Shown here one piece after another: positions 47,701 through 56,338 of a DNA stretch of 64,000 bases (position 1 is its first letter; each line of letters opens with the position of its first letter). This stretch comes from Allotamlana fucoidanivorans (GTDB taxonomy: Bacteria > Bacteroidota > Bacteroidia > Flavobacteriales > Flavobacteriaceae), in contig NZ_CP074074.1 of NCBI RefSeq assembly GCF_045788535.1, positions 3,410,001 to 3,474,000 on the forward strand, in the 5' to 3' direction. The notes beneath the pieces were generated by a model. That model was not told the origin of the DNA, did not search any database, and was given only the letters and a program-made list of their open reading frames with translations. Position numbers and translations under genes: made by a program.

Positions 47701-47874
47701 TCCTTCTACCAAAACCGTAACACCAGGAATTGGCATGCCATCAGTTGCTCCAGTAACGGTACCACTAACAGTGACCGACTGCGCAAATACATTTAGGTTA
47801 CATAGTAATGCTAGCATCAAAGTAAGCCCGCTTTTAACTATGCTTTTTTTAAATAATGTTTGATTAATTTTCAT
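44797..47874 (-). CDS. SusC/RagA-family TonB-dependent outer-membrane transporter
   Basis: A 1025-residue protein with a signal peptide, a carboxypeptidase-regulatory-like domain (VSGTVTGATDGMPIPGVTVLV, about 34-110), a TonB-box/plug entry (DELDEVVVIGYGSVKKQEVTG), the plug domain (LQGQASGVNV, PLYVVDGV, DAASTAVYGVRGATGVILITTK) and a large barrel ending in LNFDF. It imports oligosaccharide with TonB energy. Paired with SusD immediately downstream. The gap upstream is about 460 bases and separates it from the sulfatase-to-CRTAC unit. Confidence 0.95.
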   Translation of the reverse strand: MKINQTLFKKSIVKSGLTLMLALLCNLNVFAQSVTVSGTVTGATDGMPIPGVTVLVEGTSTGAVTDFDGNYSISTSIGNTLVFSYVGMQSQSIKITGNTVNVVLDEDIDELDEVVVIGYGSVKKQEVTGAVTQVKAEDITSVVTADLASALQGQASGVNVVASSEPGGEAQILIRGITSLSGDNTPLYVVDGVVQNGDPQIPPTEIETINILKDAASTAVYGVRGATGVILITTKQGKPGSLQVRLNASYAIQHRNAAVPLMNSLEQTYADIVQNRNVNNGFDDQASLQIKQQPLQFQNETNINDLIFNQNVPVQNYDLNVSGGTEDITYSVNLGYFNQEGLQINSGYKRFNTRANTVYHKNKLRIQASVGLNTDKRDIPQGFLLSQSIVYRPTQNGINIDNFDDLNQGGDDVNRLGWVIESLRTTNVLKTTRANATLNLNYEIIDGLSLSGNFGLTSVNNIGKIVRPYQEIYNNQNPPRLQSQPEDSYVDMRTRFTTNVLTEIGATYEKEINDDHKFTFTVFGTAESNTSEAFSARRNGATNPNIEVLNGATGTQSVSSGFDYTDTRIGILGRVQYGYKGRYLLSSSVRRDGSSKFPSFNHWGTFPSVALAWNISEEEWWNKKTVNNFRLRLSQGTVGVDRFQSYAFQAGITQDLNYHTSGGGLSLGAAQTNYVNSVVSWESTTQSNIGIDLGFLKNKITFSAEYYHADKEDMLFPVFIPPSTGGGNNAQVVLNVGNMTNSGLELTAGYRGKIGKVNFRMNGTFSTNENKITKINNNTEFLLTNDFGLVGRAPQQSRVTALAVGHEAASFFLWRTDGIIDTEEKLAEYQQIVGSAKMGDTRFIDQNGDGSLDIEDRVYSGSGLPDYEIGYTFNANWKSFDFSMNWYASIGAEIMNGFNAWAYGFGRHKDLLYQWQKTNPTSTIPSYQNDVRRHDNYLGYSDLWLEDGSYLRLRQVSLGYSIPKKTVERWGFNRLRFYVRAQNPLTFTKYSGYNPEVGGGIAARGLDKNTGPISSQWMLGLNFDF

Positions 47875-48264
47875 TTAGTTAATTTGTTTTACTTAAACTA
47901 TTTAGTTCTTCCTTTTACATTGAATATCAAGAATTAGAAAAAGCTTCTAGCTTGTATTCAAAAAATTGGCTTTAACGTAGTTAAGCTTAGTTTTCATTTT
48001 ATATTGTTGTAGTTAATTTTATCATATCTTATGACATGACTATACAAAGAGACAACAAAACAGAAGATTTCTTTTTATGGCATTTATCCTGTTCTTACCC
48101 TATTTTATCCTATATCTTAACCAAATGTTAAATTTTGTGGTTTGACATAAATATGGCATGGCAAAATAGAGCAGTAACATTAAAATTTTATGGATAGAAT
48201 TATGACACAAAAGATTATTTGTCTACTTATTTTTTTCAAAAAAAAGTAGACTATTTAGTGTTGG
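47875..48264. promoter_or_regulatory. Intergenic leader region of susC
   Basis: A non-coding AT-rich gap of about 460 bases (including the terminator of the upstream sulfatase). It contains the palindrome TTAACCAAATGTTAA at 48117-48131. I find no TAnnTTTG box on the minus strand, no RNA gene and no convincing open frame. The length suggests a long leader or regulatory region for susC. Confidence 0.5.
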
Positions 48265-48305
48265 GTTTAAAACAAACAAGGCGCCTTAACCAATTAAGAC
48301 ACCTT
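48265..48305 (-). terminator. Rho-independent terminator after the sulfatase gene
   Basis: On the minus strand AAGGTGTCTTAA pairs fully with TTAAGGCGCCTT (two G-T wobbles) around TTGG, followed by GTTTGTTTTA. It lies about 30 bases after the sulfatase stop and separates the sulfatase unit from susC. Confidence 0.75.
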
Positions 48306-48337
48306 ACAACTTTAAACTAAATAATTATGAATATAAA

Positions 48338-49993
48338 CTATATCTCTGCCAAGTTTCCTTTCCAGCCTTTATTAAACTGGTTAATTAACTCTTTAACTAC
48401 ATCTGGATAATCTTCAGCAATATTTTTTGTTTCTTTTGGATCATTTTCATGGTCAAAAAGCTCAACAAACACAGGTTCTTTTTCAGGGTTTATATAATCT
48501 TTCCAAATAACGGCTCTGTACTTGTCTGTTCTCATACCATATCCCATTAATCTCTTTTCAAACAAATCTCTATTCCATTTATCACCTTGTTGTTTTTTAA
48601 TTTTAGCCTCAACTTCTTCAATAAGTGGGCCAAAATAGGTTTCTCGCATTCCTTGAGATAGCGGATTTGCTGCCCATTCTCTTAAAGCTGGGTTTGGAAA
48701 CTGACTAAACACCGCTTTTTTCCATTTTTTTTCAGGGTTATCAAGTAAGGGCATAAAACTTTGTCCTTCTAAATGTGATGGCAGCTCAAGACCTGCAAGC
48801 TCACAAAGGGTTGGGTACATATCTACCAATTCAACTAAGGCTTCTGAGGTTTTTCCTCGACTTCCTTTTGGCATATCGGGTGTCCAAATCATTAAGGGAA
48901 CGCGTGTAGCTATTTCATAATTTGTAGCTTTTCCCCAAATACCCATATCACCAAGATGCCAACCATGATCACTCCAAACCATAATAATAGTATTATCTCT
49001 CACTCCAGCTTCGTCAAGCGCATTAATCATTTTACCTATTTGAGCATCTACATAAGACACACAAGCTAAATAAGCATGTTTTAGAGTTCTAGCCATGTCA
49101 TCATCAATAGGTCCTTTTTTCGGAATTCCGTATCTGGCACGTAATTCAAAGGATGGATGCAAGCCCATAGCAGCTCCATTCTCTGGTCCAGACGTTTGAT
49201 CTGCCAACGTGATGTTTTCTGGATTATACAAATCCCAATATTTTTTAGGCGCTAACCAATCTAAATGTGGCTTTTTCATTCCCATTCCTAAAAAGAAAGG
49301 CTTATCAGGATTTTTCTCTAGCATATCCTTAAGTGTCGCAATAGCCAACGCAGCATTGTACCCATCTTCATAAAACGTATCTGGAACATCTGCCTTTTCA
49401 TAAGCAGGTCCCTTTCCTAAACCATTACGTGGCGCATTCGGCCCATATTTAGCAATCATATCAGCCTGATTTTTTCTAAACATCTCTTGATTTTCCTTTA
49501 AAGCAAAACCACCTGGTGTTTTAGACATCTCTACAGTCATTTTATCCTCTGCTGGTGTTCTACTCCAAGAAACATCTAAATCTGCAAAAGCAGGTTTATG
49601 GAAAATTTTACCTGTATGCACGGCTTCATATCCATTTTGGATAAAATGTTGAGACAAGGTTACTATATCTGGGTTAGCTTCTCTAAAATAAGTAAAGTTT
49701 TCAATGACATTTATGGTTTCTGGTCTTGCTCCTGTCATTAAACTAGCTCTTGACGGACTGCAAATGGCTTCTTGACAATAGGCTCTATTAAACTTTAGGC
49801 CATCACTTGCCAAAGCATCTAGGTTGGGCGTTATGGCAATTTCGGAACCATAAGCACCAATTTCTGGACGTAAATCATCAATGGCTATAAATAATATGTT
49901 TGGTTTTTTGGAAACTACCTCTGTTTGCTCTTGTTTTGATTTACAACCGCTCAAAACAATGAGTAATACTACTATGATTTTAAAAAATTTCAT
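48338..49993 (-). CDS. Formylglycine-dependent sulfatase (S1 family, iduronate-2-sulfatase-like; probably S1_7)
   Basis: A 551-residue lipoprotein (lipobox LSGC, Cys17). The formylglycine signature is CSPSR with Cys78, and IDDLRP, HTGKIFH and the WSDHGWHLG motif are present, so the metal and sulfate sites look complete. It removes sulfate esters from carbohydrate in the periplasm and needs a maturation enzyme not in this window. It is closely related in sequence to the sulfatase at 58285. The substrate is not decided by sequence; context suggests a sulfated galactan. It lies downstream of the CstA gene. Confidence 0.9.
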   Translation of the reverse strand: MKFFKIIVVLLIVLSGCKSKQEQTEVVSKKPNILFIAIDDLRPEIGAYGSEIAITPNLDALASDGLKFNRAYCQEAICSPSRASLMTGARPETINVIENFTYFREANPDIVTLSQHFIQNGYEAVHTGKIFHKPAFADLDVSWSRTPAEDKMTVEMSKTPGGFALKENQEMFRKNQADMIAKYGPNAPRNGLGKGPAYEKADVPDTFYEDGYNAALAIATLKDMLEKNPDKPFFLGMGMKKPHLDWLAPKKYWDLYNPENITLADQTSGPENGAAMGLHPSFELRARYGIPKKGPIDDDMARTLKHAYLACVSYVDAQIGKMINALDEAGVRDNTIIMVWSDHGWHLGDMGIWGKATNYEIATRVPLMIWTPDMPKGSRGKTSEALVELVDMYPTLCELAGLELPSHLEGQSFMPLLDNPEKKWKKAVFSQFPNPALREWAANPLSQGMRETYFGPLIEEVEAKIKKQQGDKWNRDLFEKRLMGYGMRTDKYRAVIWKDYINPEKEPVFVELFDHENDPKETKNIAEDYPDVVKELINQFNKGWKGNLAEI

Positions 49994-50134
49994 AAAATAT
50001 GTGTTTTCTAATTTTATTCTATAATAACCTTACCGCAAATTATAAAAATAAGGACAATACAAATTACTTTATTATACCTTAAACCTCCACTAATTTACCT
50101 TGTTTTACTAACCTTGTAAGTAAACCTTAAAAAA

Positions 50135-51547
50135 CTAACTTTTATACTTAAAACGTAAAAACCATAACGATAAAACTAACGCAACCAATATACCCACTAA
50201 ACACGACCATTTATAAGGAAGCCTAAAACCTTCAGGAGCAACCAAAATATAGGTAATCACAACTGCTGTCATAAATGCTGAAGGCATTAAAATAAACCAA
50301 ACTGTTTTTCCTTCTTGCTTTACATAAACTGCTATAGCCCAAAGTACAACAGTAGCAAGCATTTGATTAGACCACCCAAAGTAACGCCAAATAATAGCAA
50401 AATCTATTTGAGTTAAGCCAAATGCTATTATAAAGATTGGAATGGTAACTAAGAAACGCTTCCATATTATAGATTGGTTAAAACCAAAAGAATCTGCAAT
50501 GGTTAATCGCGCACTTCTAAAGGCAGTATCTCCCGATGTAATAGGTGCGGCCACGACACCAAAAATTGCCAATATACCACCTATTTTCCCCAGAGTAGTA
50601 TTACATATTATATTGACTACCCAAGCTGCATTGTGACCTTCTTCGGCCATAGTTTTTCCTAGTGCTTCAACACCTCCAAAAAATGACATAGCAATAGCCG
50701 CCCAAACTAAGGCTACAATGCCTTCTGTAATCATAGCACCAAAAAAAACCTTTTTTCCTTGCAACTCATTAGAAACACATCGTGCCATTAAAGGCGATTG
50801 TGTAGAATGAAATCCTGAAATAGCACCACAGGCTATTGTGATAAAAAGTAGTGGAAAAACAGGATAGGTTTCTGGATCTGCGTGTAGATTTCTTAAATTT
50901 TGAATTGTCAATTCTGGTATGGTATATTCCTGAAAAAGCAGCGCAAAAAACAACCCTAAAGCCATGATCAAAAGAGAGAAACCAAACAGCGGATATATTT
51001 TTCCTATAAGTTTATCAATTGGAATAAGAGTGGCTAATAAATAGTACACAAAAATAACTAGAACTAAAATTGTACCACTCACACCTGTTAGCTCCTGCAG
51101 TATAGTAGCTGGTCCTTTCACAAAAACAACCCCAACTAAAATTAATAACACTACAGAGAAGATACGCATGAAGTATTTTATTCCTTTTCCAAGGTACTGC
51201 CCTACAATTTCGGGTATACTTTCACCGCCATGTCTTATAGACAACATTCCTGAAAAATAATCATGGACGGCACCAGCAAAAATAGATCCGAAGACAATCC
51301 ATAAAAAAGCTACGGGTCCCCATAGGGCTCCTGCAATGGCTCCAAAAATAGGTCCAAGACCAGCAATATTTAAAAACTGAATCAAAAAAATTTTTCCTAA
51401 CGGTAATGGTACAAAATCAACACCATCCTCCTTTGATATAGCTGGTGTAACTCTGTTTGGGTCCGCATTAAATTTGCGCTCTATATAGTTGCCATATATA
51501 AAATAGCCTAATACTAAAACCAGTATACTTGTAATAAAACTAATCAT
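50135..51547 (-). CDS. CstA-family carbon starvation/pyruvate-peptide transporter
   Basis: A 470-residue membrane protein with about 12 helices. The conserved CstA region is clear (FLNIAGLGPIFGAIAGALWG; HDYFSGMLSIRHGGESIPE; AISGFHSTQSPLMARC). Relatives import pyruvate or peptides. The start overlaps the stop of the symporter gene by four bases (ATGA), which suggests coupled translation. Its presence in a PUL is unusual; since the aldolase of this locus should yield pyruvate, a link to pyruvate handling is possible but unproven. Confidence 0.88.
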   Translation of the reverse strand: MISFITSILVLVLGYFIYGNYIERKFNADPNRVTPAISKEDGVDFVPLPLGKIFLIQFLNIAGLGPIFGAIAGALWGPVAFLWIVFGSIFAGAVHDYFSGMLSIRHGGESIPEIVGQYLGKGIKYFMRIFSVVLLILVGVVFVKGPATILQELTGVSGTILVLVIFVYYLLATLIPIDKLIGKIYPLFGFSLLIMALGLFFALLFQEYTIPELTIQNLRNLHADPETYPVFPLLFITIACGAISGFHSTQSPLMARCVSNELQGKKVFFGAMITEGIVALVWAAIAMSFFGGVEALGKTMAEEGHNAAWVVNIICNTTLGKIGGILAIFGVVAAPITSGDTAFRSARLTIADSFGFNQSIIWKRFLVTIPIFIIAFGLTQIDFAIIWRYFGWSNQMLATVVLWAIAVYVKQEGKTVWFILMPSAFMTAVVITYILVAPEGFRLPYKWSCLVGILVALVLSLWFLRFKYKS

Positions 51548-53268
51548 AATTTATCTTGCTTAAGTTTTCTTTTTAACAGAAAAAAAGTTGCTACCGATAA
51601 CCCAAAAAGCAGGCATGAAAAAATGAGCAATACTTTCATTTCTGTGGTATTAATGAATGCTAAAATAAGCATCATAAATCCTATGATTGCCAACGTATAC
51701 ATAACCATCTTGGTAGGCAAACTAGAAGACTCTACAACCTCTAAGGCTTGAAATTTATCTTTAGATTTTTGAACACTTATGCTTTTTGGATTGGTCTCTT
51801 TTATTGTAAATTCTAAAATAATGAGAATAATTAACGGAACTAAAATTCCAACCGTTAAATCTGCTATTCTCATGTTACTAACTACCCATTTAGAAATTGG
51901 TTGTAATATTTCAAAACTTGATAGAAAACCATCCTGAGTCAATCCAAACTTAACCACTGCGGCCGCTAAAAAACCTATCATTGTGGTTCCCCACACAGCT
52001 TTTATTCCTATTTTCTTTGAAAATAATCCCCAAATAGTAGGTAACACTAATGGACCTGTGAGTAATGTGGTTAAATCAATTATAAATCGCGCATACCCAT
52101 ATCTAGGGATAAGCAAAGCTCCTGCAATAACAATACCCCCTAATAAAATGGTGAAAATTCGGCCAACAAAAACCAGTTGTTTTTCACTGGCGTTTTTATT
52201 AAACATTCTTTGATACACCTCTGTGGTAAAGGCGCCCGCAAATACATTGAGTTGAGATGTAGCCGCACTGGCTGTAGCCGAGGCCATTGCAGCTATCATT
52301 AATCCCATCATACCAGCAGGAAGTACTAAGTTGCAAGCCAAAATATAGGCCTGCTCTACATCTTGCCCAGGTTGAATAGTTCTATACACCAATGCAGGAA
52401 GCATCCAAAAAATAGGACTGATTAAATACATAGCACCAAAAATGTAAGCTGCCTTTTTAGCATCCTTAGGACTTGGTACACATGTATAACGCTGTACAAA
52501 TGCCCACTCGCCTCCTATTTTAAAGAAGTGAATTATAACCCACCCTGCTAAAAACCACCATGTAAAATCGGATGCTACAGGAGATAAAAAGCCTTCGGGA
52601 GCCTTATCAAGAAAAGCACTCCACCCACCTGCTTTAGATAAAATTAAAGGAACTACAAAAATGACCGAAATAACAAGAATTACAAACTGTAGCACGTCTG
52701 TCACTAAAACGGCCCAAAGTCCACCAGAAAAGGTGATTACAATAACAATTAAACATAAAACCACCGATGTAAATGGCACAGAAAGTAATCCCGTTTCAGG
52801 ATCAACCAATAAATGGCCTTCAGGCAATGGCATCAAAGCGCAAACAATTTTTGAAAGTGCATATATAGCCCCTCCAACCGCAAATATACCAAAGGTACCT
52901 TGAAACCATGTGTAAAATTGCACAATAGAACCACCAAAGCGCAATTGTAAAAACTCGGAAGCTGAATTTACACCAAGCTTACGCCAATAACCTGCTAAAA
53001 AGTACCCTACCAGAAGTGCGGCAATACCATAACACATATTTATGGCTACAGCAACAAAACCATATTGATACGCTATACCTCCCCAAACAACAAATGTACC
53101 TGCTGAAAAAATTGTCATAAAGCCAGATAATCCAGATACCCACCAAGGGGATTGCCCGCCTGCTGCGAACATATCTTTAGAGTTTTTCATTTTACTAGCA
53201 AGAATCATTCCTGCCGTTACTACTCCTAGCATATATAGAATAATGACTACATAGTCGGCCGTTTGCAT
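51544..53268 (-). CDS. Sodium:solute symporter (SSS/SLC5 family)
   Basis: A 574-residue membrane protein with about 13 helices; the first helix begins MQTADYVVIILYMLGVVTAG. The segment AGTFVVWGGIAYQYGF and the ASATASAATSQLNVFAGAFT region are typical of SSS proteins. It probably imports a monosaccharide, sugar acid or oligosaccharide product of the PUL across the inner membrane with sodium. Just upstream of the start there is a TTAG microsatellite, between the FAD oxidoreductase stop and this start, which may affect expression. Confidence 0.9.
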   Translation of the reverse strand: MQTADYVVIILYMLGVVTAGMILASKMKNSKDMFAAGGQSPWWVSGLSGFMTIFSAGTFVVWGGIAYQYGFVAVAINMCYGIAALLVGYFLAGYWRKLGVNSASEFLQLRFGGSIVQFYTWFQGTFGIFAVGGAIYALSKIVCALMPLPEGHLLVDPETGLLSVPFTSVVLCLIVIVITFSGGLWAVLVTDVLQFVILVISVIFVVPLILSKAGGWSAFLDKAPEGFLSPVASDFTWWFLAGWVIIHFFKIGGEWAFVQRYTCVPSPKDAKKAAYIFGAMYLISPIFWMLPALVYRTIQPGQDVEQAYILACNLVLPAGMMGLMIAAMASATASAATSQLNVFAGAFTTEVYQRMFNKNASEKQLVFVGRIFTILLGGIVIAGALLIPRYGYARFIIDLTTLLTGPLVLPTIWGLFSKKIGIKAVWGTTMIGFLAAAVVKFGLTQDGFLSSFEILQPISKWVVSNMRIADLTVGILVPLIILIILEFTIKETNPKSISVQKSKDKFQALEVVESSSLPTKMVMYTLAIIGFMMLILAFINTTEMKVLLIFSCLLFGLSVATFFLLKRKLKQDKL

Positions 53269-53280
53269 TTTAGTTTAAGT

Positions 53281-53327
<47 letters not shown>

Positions 53328-53332
53328 GCCTA

Positions 53333-55177
53333 TTAATTATAACAACGCACTTCAAAAAGCTTTACGTTTTTAGCTCCATAGGTCTCATGACATGTAATTC
53401 TAAAGGCGGTTATTTCCACTTGTTCAAAATTGAATTTTATCAATCTTTTTTGATTGTTATCTTGAGTACCATAATCCACCCATTCCCCATCTATTTTTAA
53501 CTCTAGACTTACAGACTTTAAAAGTTCGGGAGGAATTATTGTAGTATAAGCTTGATTTTCTCTGGTGTTTTTTAGCATCATGATGTTCTTTTTAACATTT
53601 GTATCGCACTTAATCTCAACAGATTTTAAGGCAATAGGGTTATGCCACTCAAAAACCACTTCAGCGTTTAAACCATTTGATTGCCAGTGATGTGTTTCTC
53701 CTAATTCATCTCGAGGTACGCCATCAACTAGCAAGTTTACATCTCCAGACGATATAGATGATGCATAAATTTTATCAGCCGTTTTGGCCAAATCTAAAGC
53801 ATCATTAGCGGGTCTTTCGGGGATGTAGGCATCATCTCTTAATAGCTGTTCTTGTAACTCCACAATATGCTGATTGGCAATAGTTCTTGGATTTACATTC
53901 TTTTTGATACAAAGCGCAGCAGCAGTACCAACCGCTTGCCCCATAACCGCGCAAGTTCCCATAACACGGGATGAGGATAAAGCTACATGGGTTTGACTTA
54001 CATTTCTACCAGCAAAAAGCAGGTTAGTAATATTTTTAGAGTACAAGGATTTAAATGGAATTTGATAAACTTTTTCAAAATGCTCATGCCAAAAACTTGG
54101 GGGCTCAGCCAAATTTTCTATACCTCCAGGATTATGTTCATCTAAAGGCCAACCACCAAAGGCTACCGCATCTTCATGTATTTTATGATTTATTTGATCT
54201 GGTTCAGAAAGTATATAATCGCCCATGAAGCGACGAGATTCTCGTCTTCCTGGTAAAGACCCAACCCAATCTAAAACAAAAGTATCAGCTTCAGGAAACT
54301 TTCCTGAGTTTTTAACATAATCCCAAACGCCATAAGCAAAGCCCATTAATCGATGCATATCAACTTCTGCATCAGCAATTATATCGTCATTACTACCTAC
54401 TTCTACCCACCAAAATCCTTCAACAAATGGAATTATTTTTCGGTCTGGATGTGTTTTATCAGCATCAAACTTAATAGAAAATGGCGGGGCTTTATAGGGC
54501 ATAGGTTTTCCCATATCTTTTGAAGATAAAAGAATTGTAGCTCCCATTTGCCATCCGTCTGGTTCATCAGGCGCATATTTTTCGTTAAACTCTTCTTTTC
54601 CTTCTCTTCCTGTTCTATAAATTGCTCCAGCAGTTGCAGCCATTAGGCCATCACCAGAACAATCAATAACCTGTTCTCCTTGAATAGTTAACAACGTTTC
54701 TGTAGATAATTGCCAGCATAAAACGGATTCTATGGTAGAATCAACCGTTATGGCACGAACACATTGTGTATTTAAAATCAAGGTGATATTGGGCTCCCGT
54801 GTAACAAAATCATACAATACATGATCCCAAACAGTAAATGAATGTTGTTCGTTATAAAAACGGTTCAGTAATAAAATTTCTTCTAAAATACCTGTTTCTC
54901 GTTCAGGCAAGCCGCTCTTAAGCTTGGTAACACCATGTACTATAACACGTATTTCACTAGAGGCGTTGCCGCCTAATACAGGACGGTCTTGAACTAAAAC
55001 CACACGAGATCCATTTCTAGCCGCCGCAACAGCTGCACAAATTCCTGCCATTCCTCCTCCTATTACAACAACCTGCGTGATTATTGCTTTATCTCTTTTG
55101 GGCGTGCGCTTTTCGTCACTTCCCATTTGTATCCAATTGTCAGAAGAACGATCGGTAAGATCAACTATGTGTTTCAT
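53333..55177 (-). CDS. FAD-dependent oxidoreductase with C-terminal carbohydrate-binding-like domain, no signal peptide
   Basis: A 614-residue protein of the PF12831 FAD_oxidored type. Residues about 34-52 hold the Rossmann loop (VVVIGGGMAGICAAVAAA), followed by VLGGNASSEIR and CSGDGLMAATAGA. The last about 130 residues (from NHWQ-like HHWQSNGLNAEV) look like a discoidin/F5/8-type beta domain ending GAKNVKLFEVRCYN. It is a close paralogue of the 640-residue protein at 56339 but starts without signal sequence; an in-frame stop lies six codons upstream of the start, so none was missed. Substrate unknown; redox action on a sugar or sugar derivative is inferred from context. Confidence 0.8.
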   Translation of the reverse strand: MKHIVDLTDRSSDNWIQMGSDEKRTPKRDKAIITQVVVIGGGMAGICAAVAAARNGSRVVLVQDRPVLGGNASSEIRVIVHGVTKLKSGLPERETGILEEILLLNRFYNEQHSFTVWDHVLYDFVTREPNITLILNTQCVRAITVDSTIESVLCWQLSTETLLTIQGEQVIDCSGDGLMAATAGAIYRTGREGKEEFNEKYAPDEPDGWQMGATILLSSKDMGKPMPYKAPPFSIKFDADKTHPDRKIIPFVEGFWWVEVGSNDDIIADAEVDMHRLMGFAYGVWDYVKNSGKFPEADTFVLDWVGSLPGRRESRRFMGDYILSEPDQINHKIHEDAVAFGGWPLDEHNPGGIENLAEPPSFWHEHFEKVYQIPFKSLYSKNITNLLFAGRNVSQTHVALSSSRVMGTCAVMGQAVGTAAALCIKKNVNPRTIANQHIVELQEQLLRDDAYIPERPANDALDLAKTADKIYASSISSGDVNLLVDGVPRDELGETHHWQSNGLNAEVVFEWHNPIALKSVEIKCDTNVKKNIMMLKNTRENQAYTTIIPPELLKSVSLELKIDGEWVDYGTQDNNQKRLIKFNFEQVEITAFRITCHETYGAKNVKLFEVRCYN

Positions 55178-55208
55178 ATAAATTAAGTTGTGTTAGTTTA
55201 AAAAAAGA

Positions 55209-56336
55209 TTACAAACGACTTTGATATTTCTCATAAAATTTATCTACCCTTGCTTGCTGTGTTGGGGTTAGTGATTTGGTTTTTAAAACCCAATACGCCT
55301 TTCTCGCTTTTAAAAAATCTTCATCTAAGAGTTGTATTGCTGTTTCAATAACAGACGCTGAATTTTTATTTTTAAGTTCCAATAAATCTAATAGTGCTGC
55401 CACTTCTTGATAAGAATCTACTTGTGTTAATTGCTTACCAAAATTATCTAAGTATGCTTTTTCAATACTATAGTCGGTATCTACTAAAGATTTTATTGCG
55501 GCTAACCTATGTATTTTACCCCCTTCAAAAAATAAACGATTTACAGCGTAGAAATAATTTTCTTGAAGAGCCTTATCTACATATTTGAATGCTGAATTTG
55601 TCAAAGAAGGGGTTTTTAAAACTTTTTTTATTACCGTATTTAGAACTTCTTTTGAATAGATGTTTCTATTGATTAATTCTTTTAAAGCGATATGAAAATA
55701 GGTGTTATTCTCATTTAGAATAAACATTTTCAACTGTTCTAAAGAAACCGATTTCCCTGTCTGATTTTTTATTATAGACACCACTTCTCCATTAGCCCAA
55801 TGCCATAAAGTAAAACAGGTTAAGGCCGCACCACGTACCGTATCTTTGTCGTCAAGTTCTAACGCTGTTGCACCAGAAAGGGCATCAACTCCTTCTTCAC
55901 CATGTTCATCTGGAGCAGTTAAAATGTCATCATAGTAAACATCTTTAAAAGGCGAATTGTCATCGGCCAAAATATAGTTTAGTTTTTCATAATCTTGAGG
56001 TTCAAATAGATCTGCTTCATACTTTTCTAAGGTTTTTCCAGCCTCCAGCTCATACCTTTCATATACTCCAATATTATTCCAAAACAGCTTAACGGGTATT
56101 ATTTTACACACCTCTTCTAAACAAATAACCGAAAACACATTCATGCTATACCCAACAGGTAATCCCGCCTCATTTTGCCTTTCAGTTAAAATAGCTCTAA
56201 CAGAATCTTCTTCTCCTGGGTGTTTAATAACTACCTCATGATTAATAGTCTTAAATGTATTTTGATGACTCTTCATATTGCTTAACAATAAAAAAGAGAG
56301 TATTAACCACCCGTATGTTTTTAAAGATTTAAGCAT
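55209..56336 (-). CDS. Exported protein with Dxx(S/T)GAT flavinylation-type motif
   Basis: About 375 residues. The N terminus has a hydrophobic export signal (YGWLILSFLLLSN). Residues 156-162 (numbered from the first ATG at 56351) read DALSGAT, matching the covalent FMN attachment signature in RnfG/NqrC-type FMN-binding domains, where the Thr receives FMN from ApbE; here Thr162. Two cysteines (CLEEVC) lie upstream. The C-terminal half is helical repeat-like. The start at 56336, two bases after the upstream stop, is preferred to one 13 bases inside that gene. It lies between two FAD oxidoreductase genes. No known family is recognised with confidence. Confidence 0.7.
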   Translation of the reverse strand: MLKSLKTYGWLILSFLLLSNMKSHQNTFKTINHEVVIKHPGEEDSVRAILTERQNEAGLPVGYSMNVFSVICLEEVCKIIPVKLFWNNIGVYERYELEAGKTLEKYEADLFEPQDYEKLNYILADDNSPFKDVYYDDILTAPDEHGEEGVDALSGATALELDDKDTVRGAALTCFTLWHWANGEVVSIIKNQTGKSVSLEQLKMFILNENNTYFHIALKELINRNIYSKEVLNTVIKKVLKTPSLTNSAFKYVDKALQENYFYAVNRLFFEGGKIHRLAAIKSLVDTDYSIEKAYLDNFGKQLTQVDSYQEVAALLDLLELKNKNSASVIETAIQLLDEDFLKARKAYWVLKTKSLTPTQQARVDKFYEKYQSRL

Positions 56337-56338
56337 AG

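Noticed and set aside
53333..55177. Missed signal peptide for the 614-residue FAD oxidoreductase
   Set aside because: Translating upstream gives an in-frame TAA six codons before the start, and the first 30 residues are polar.
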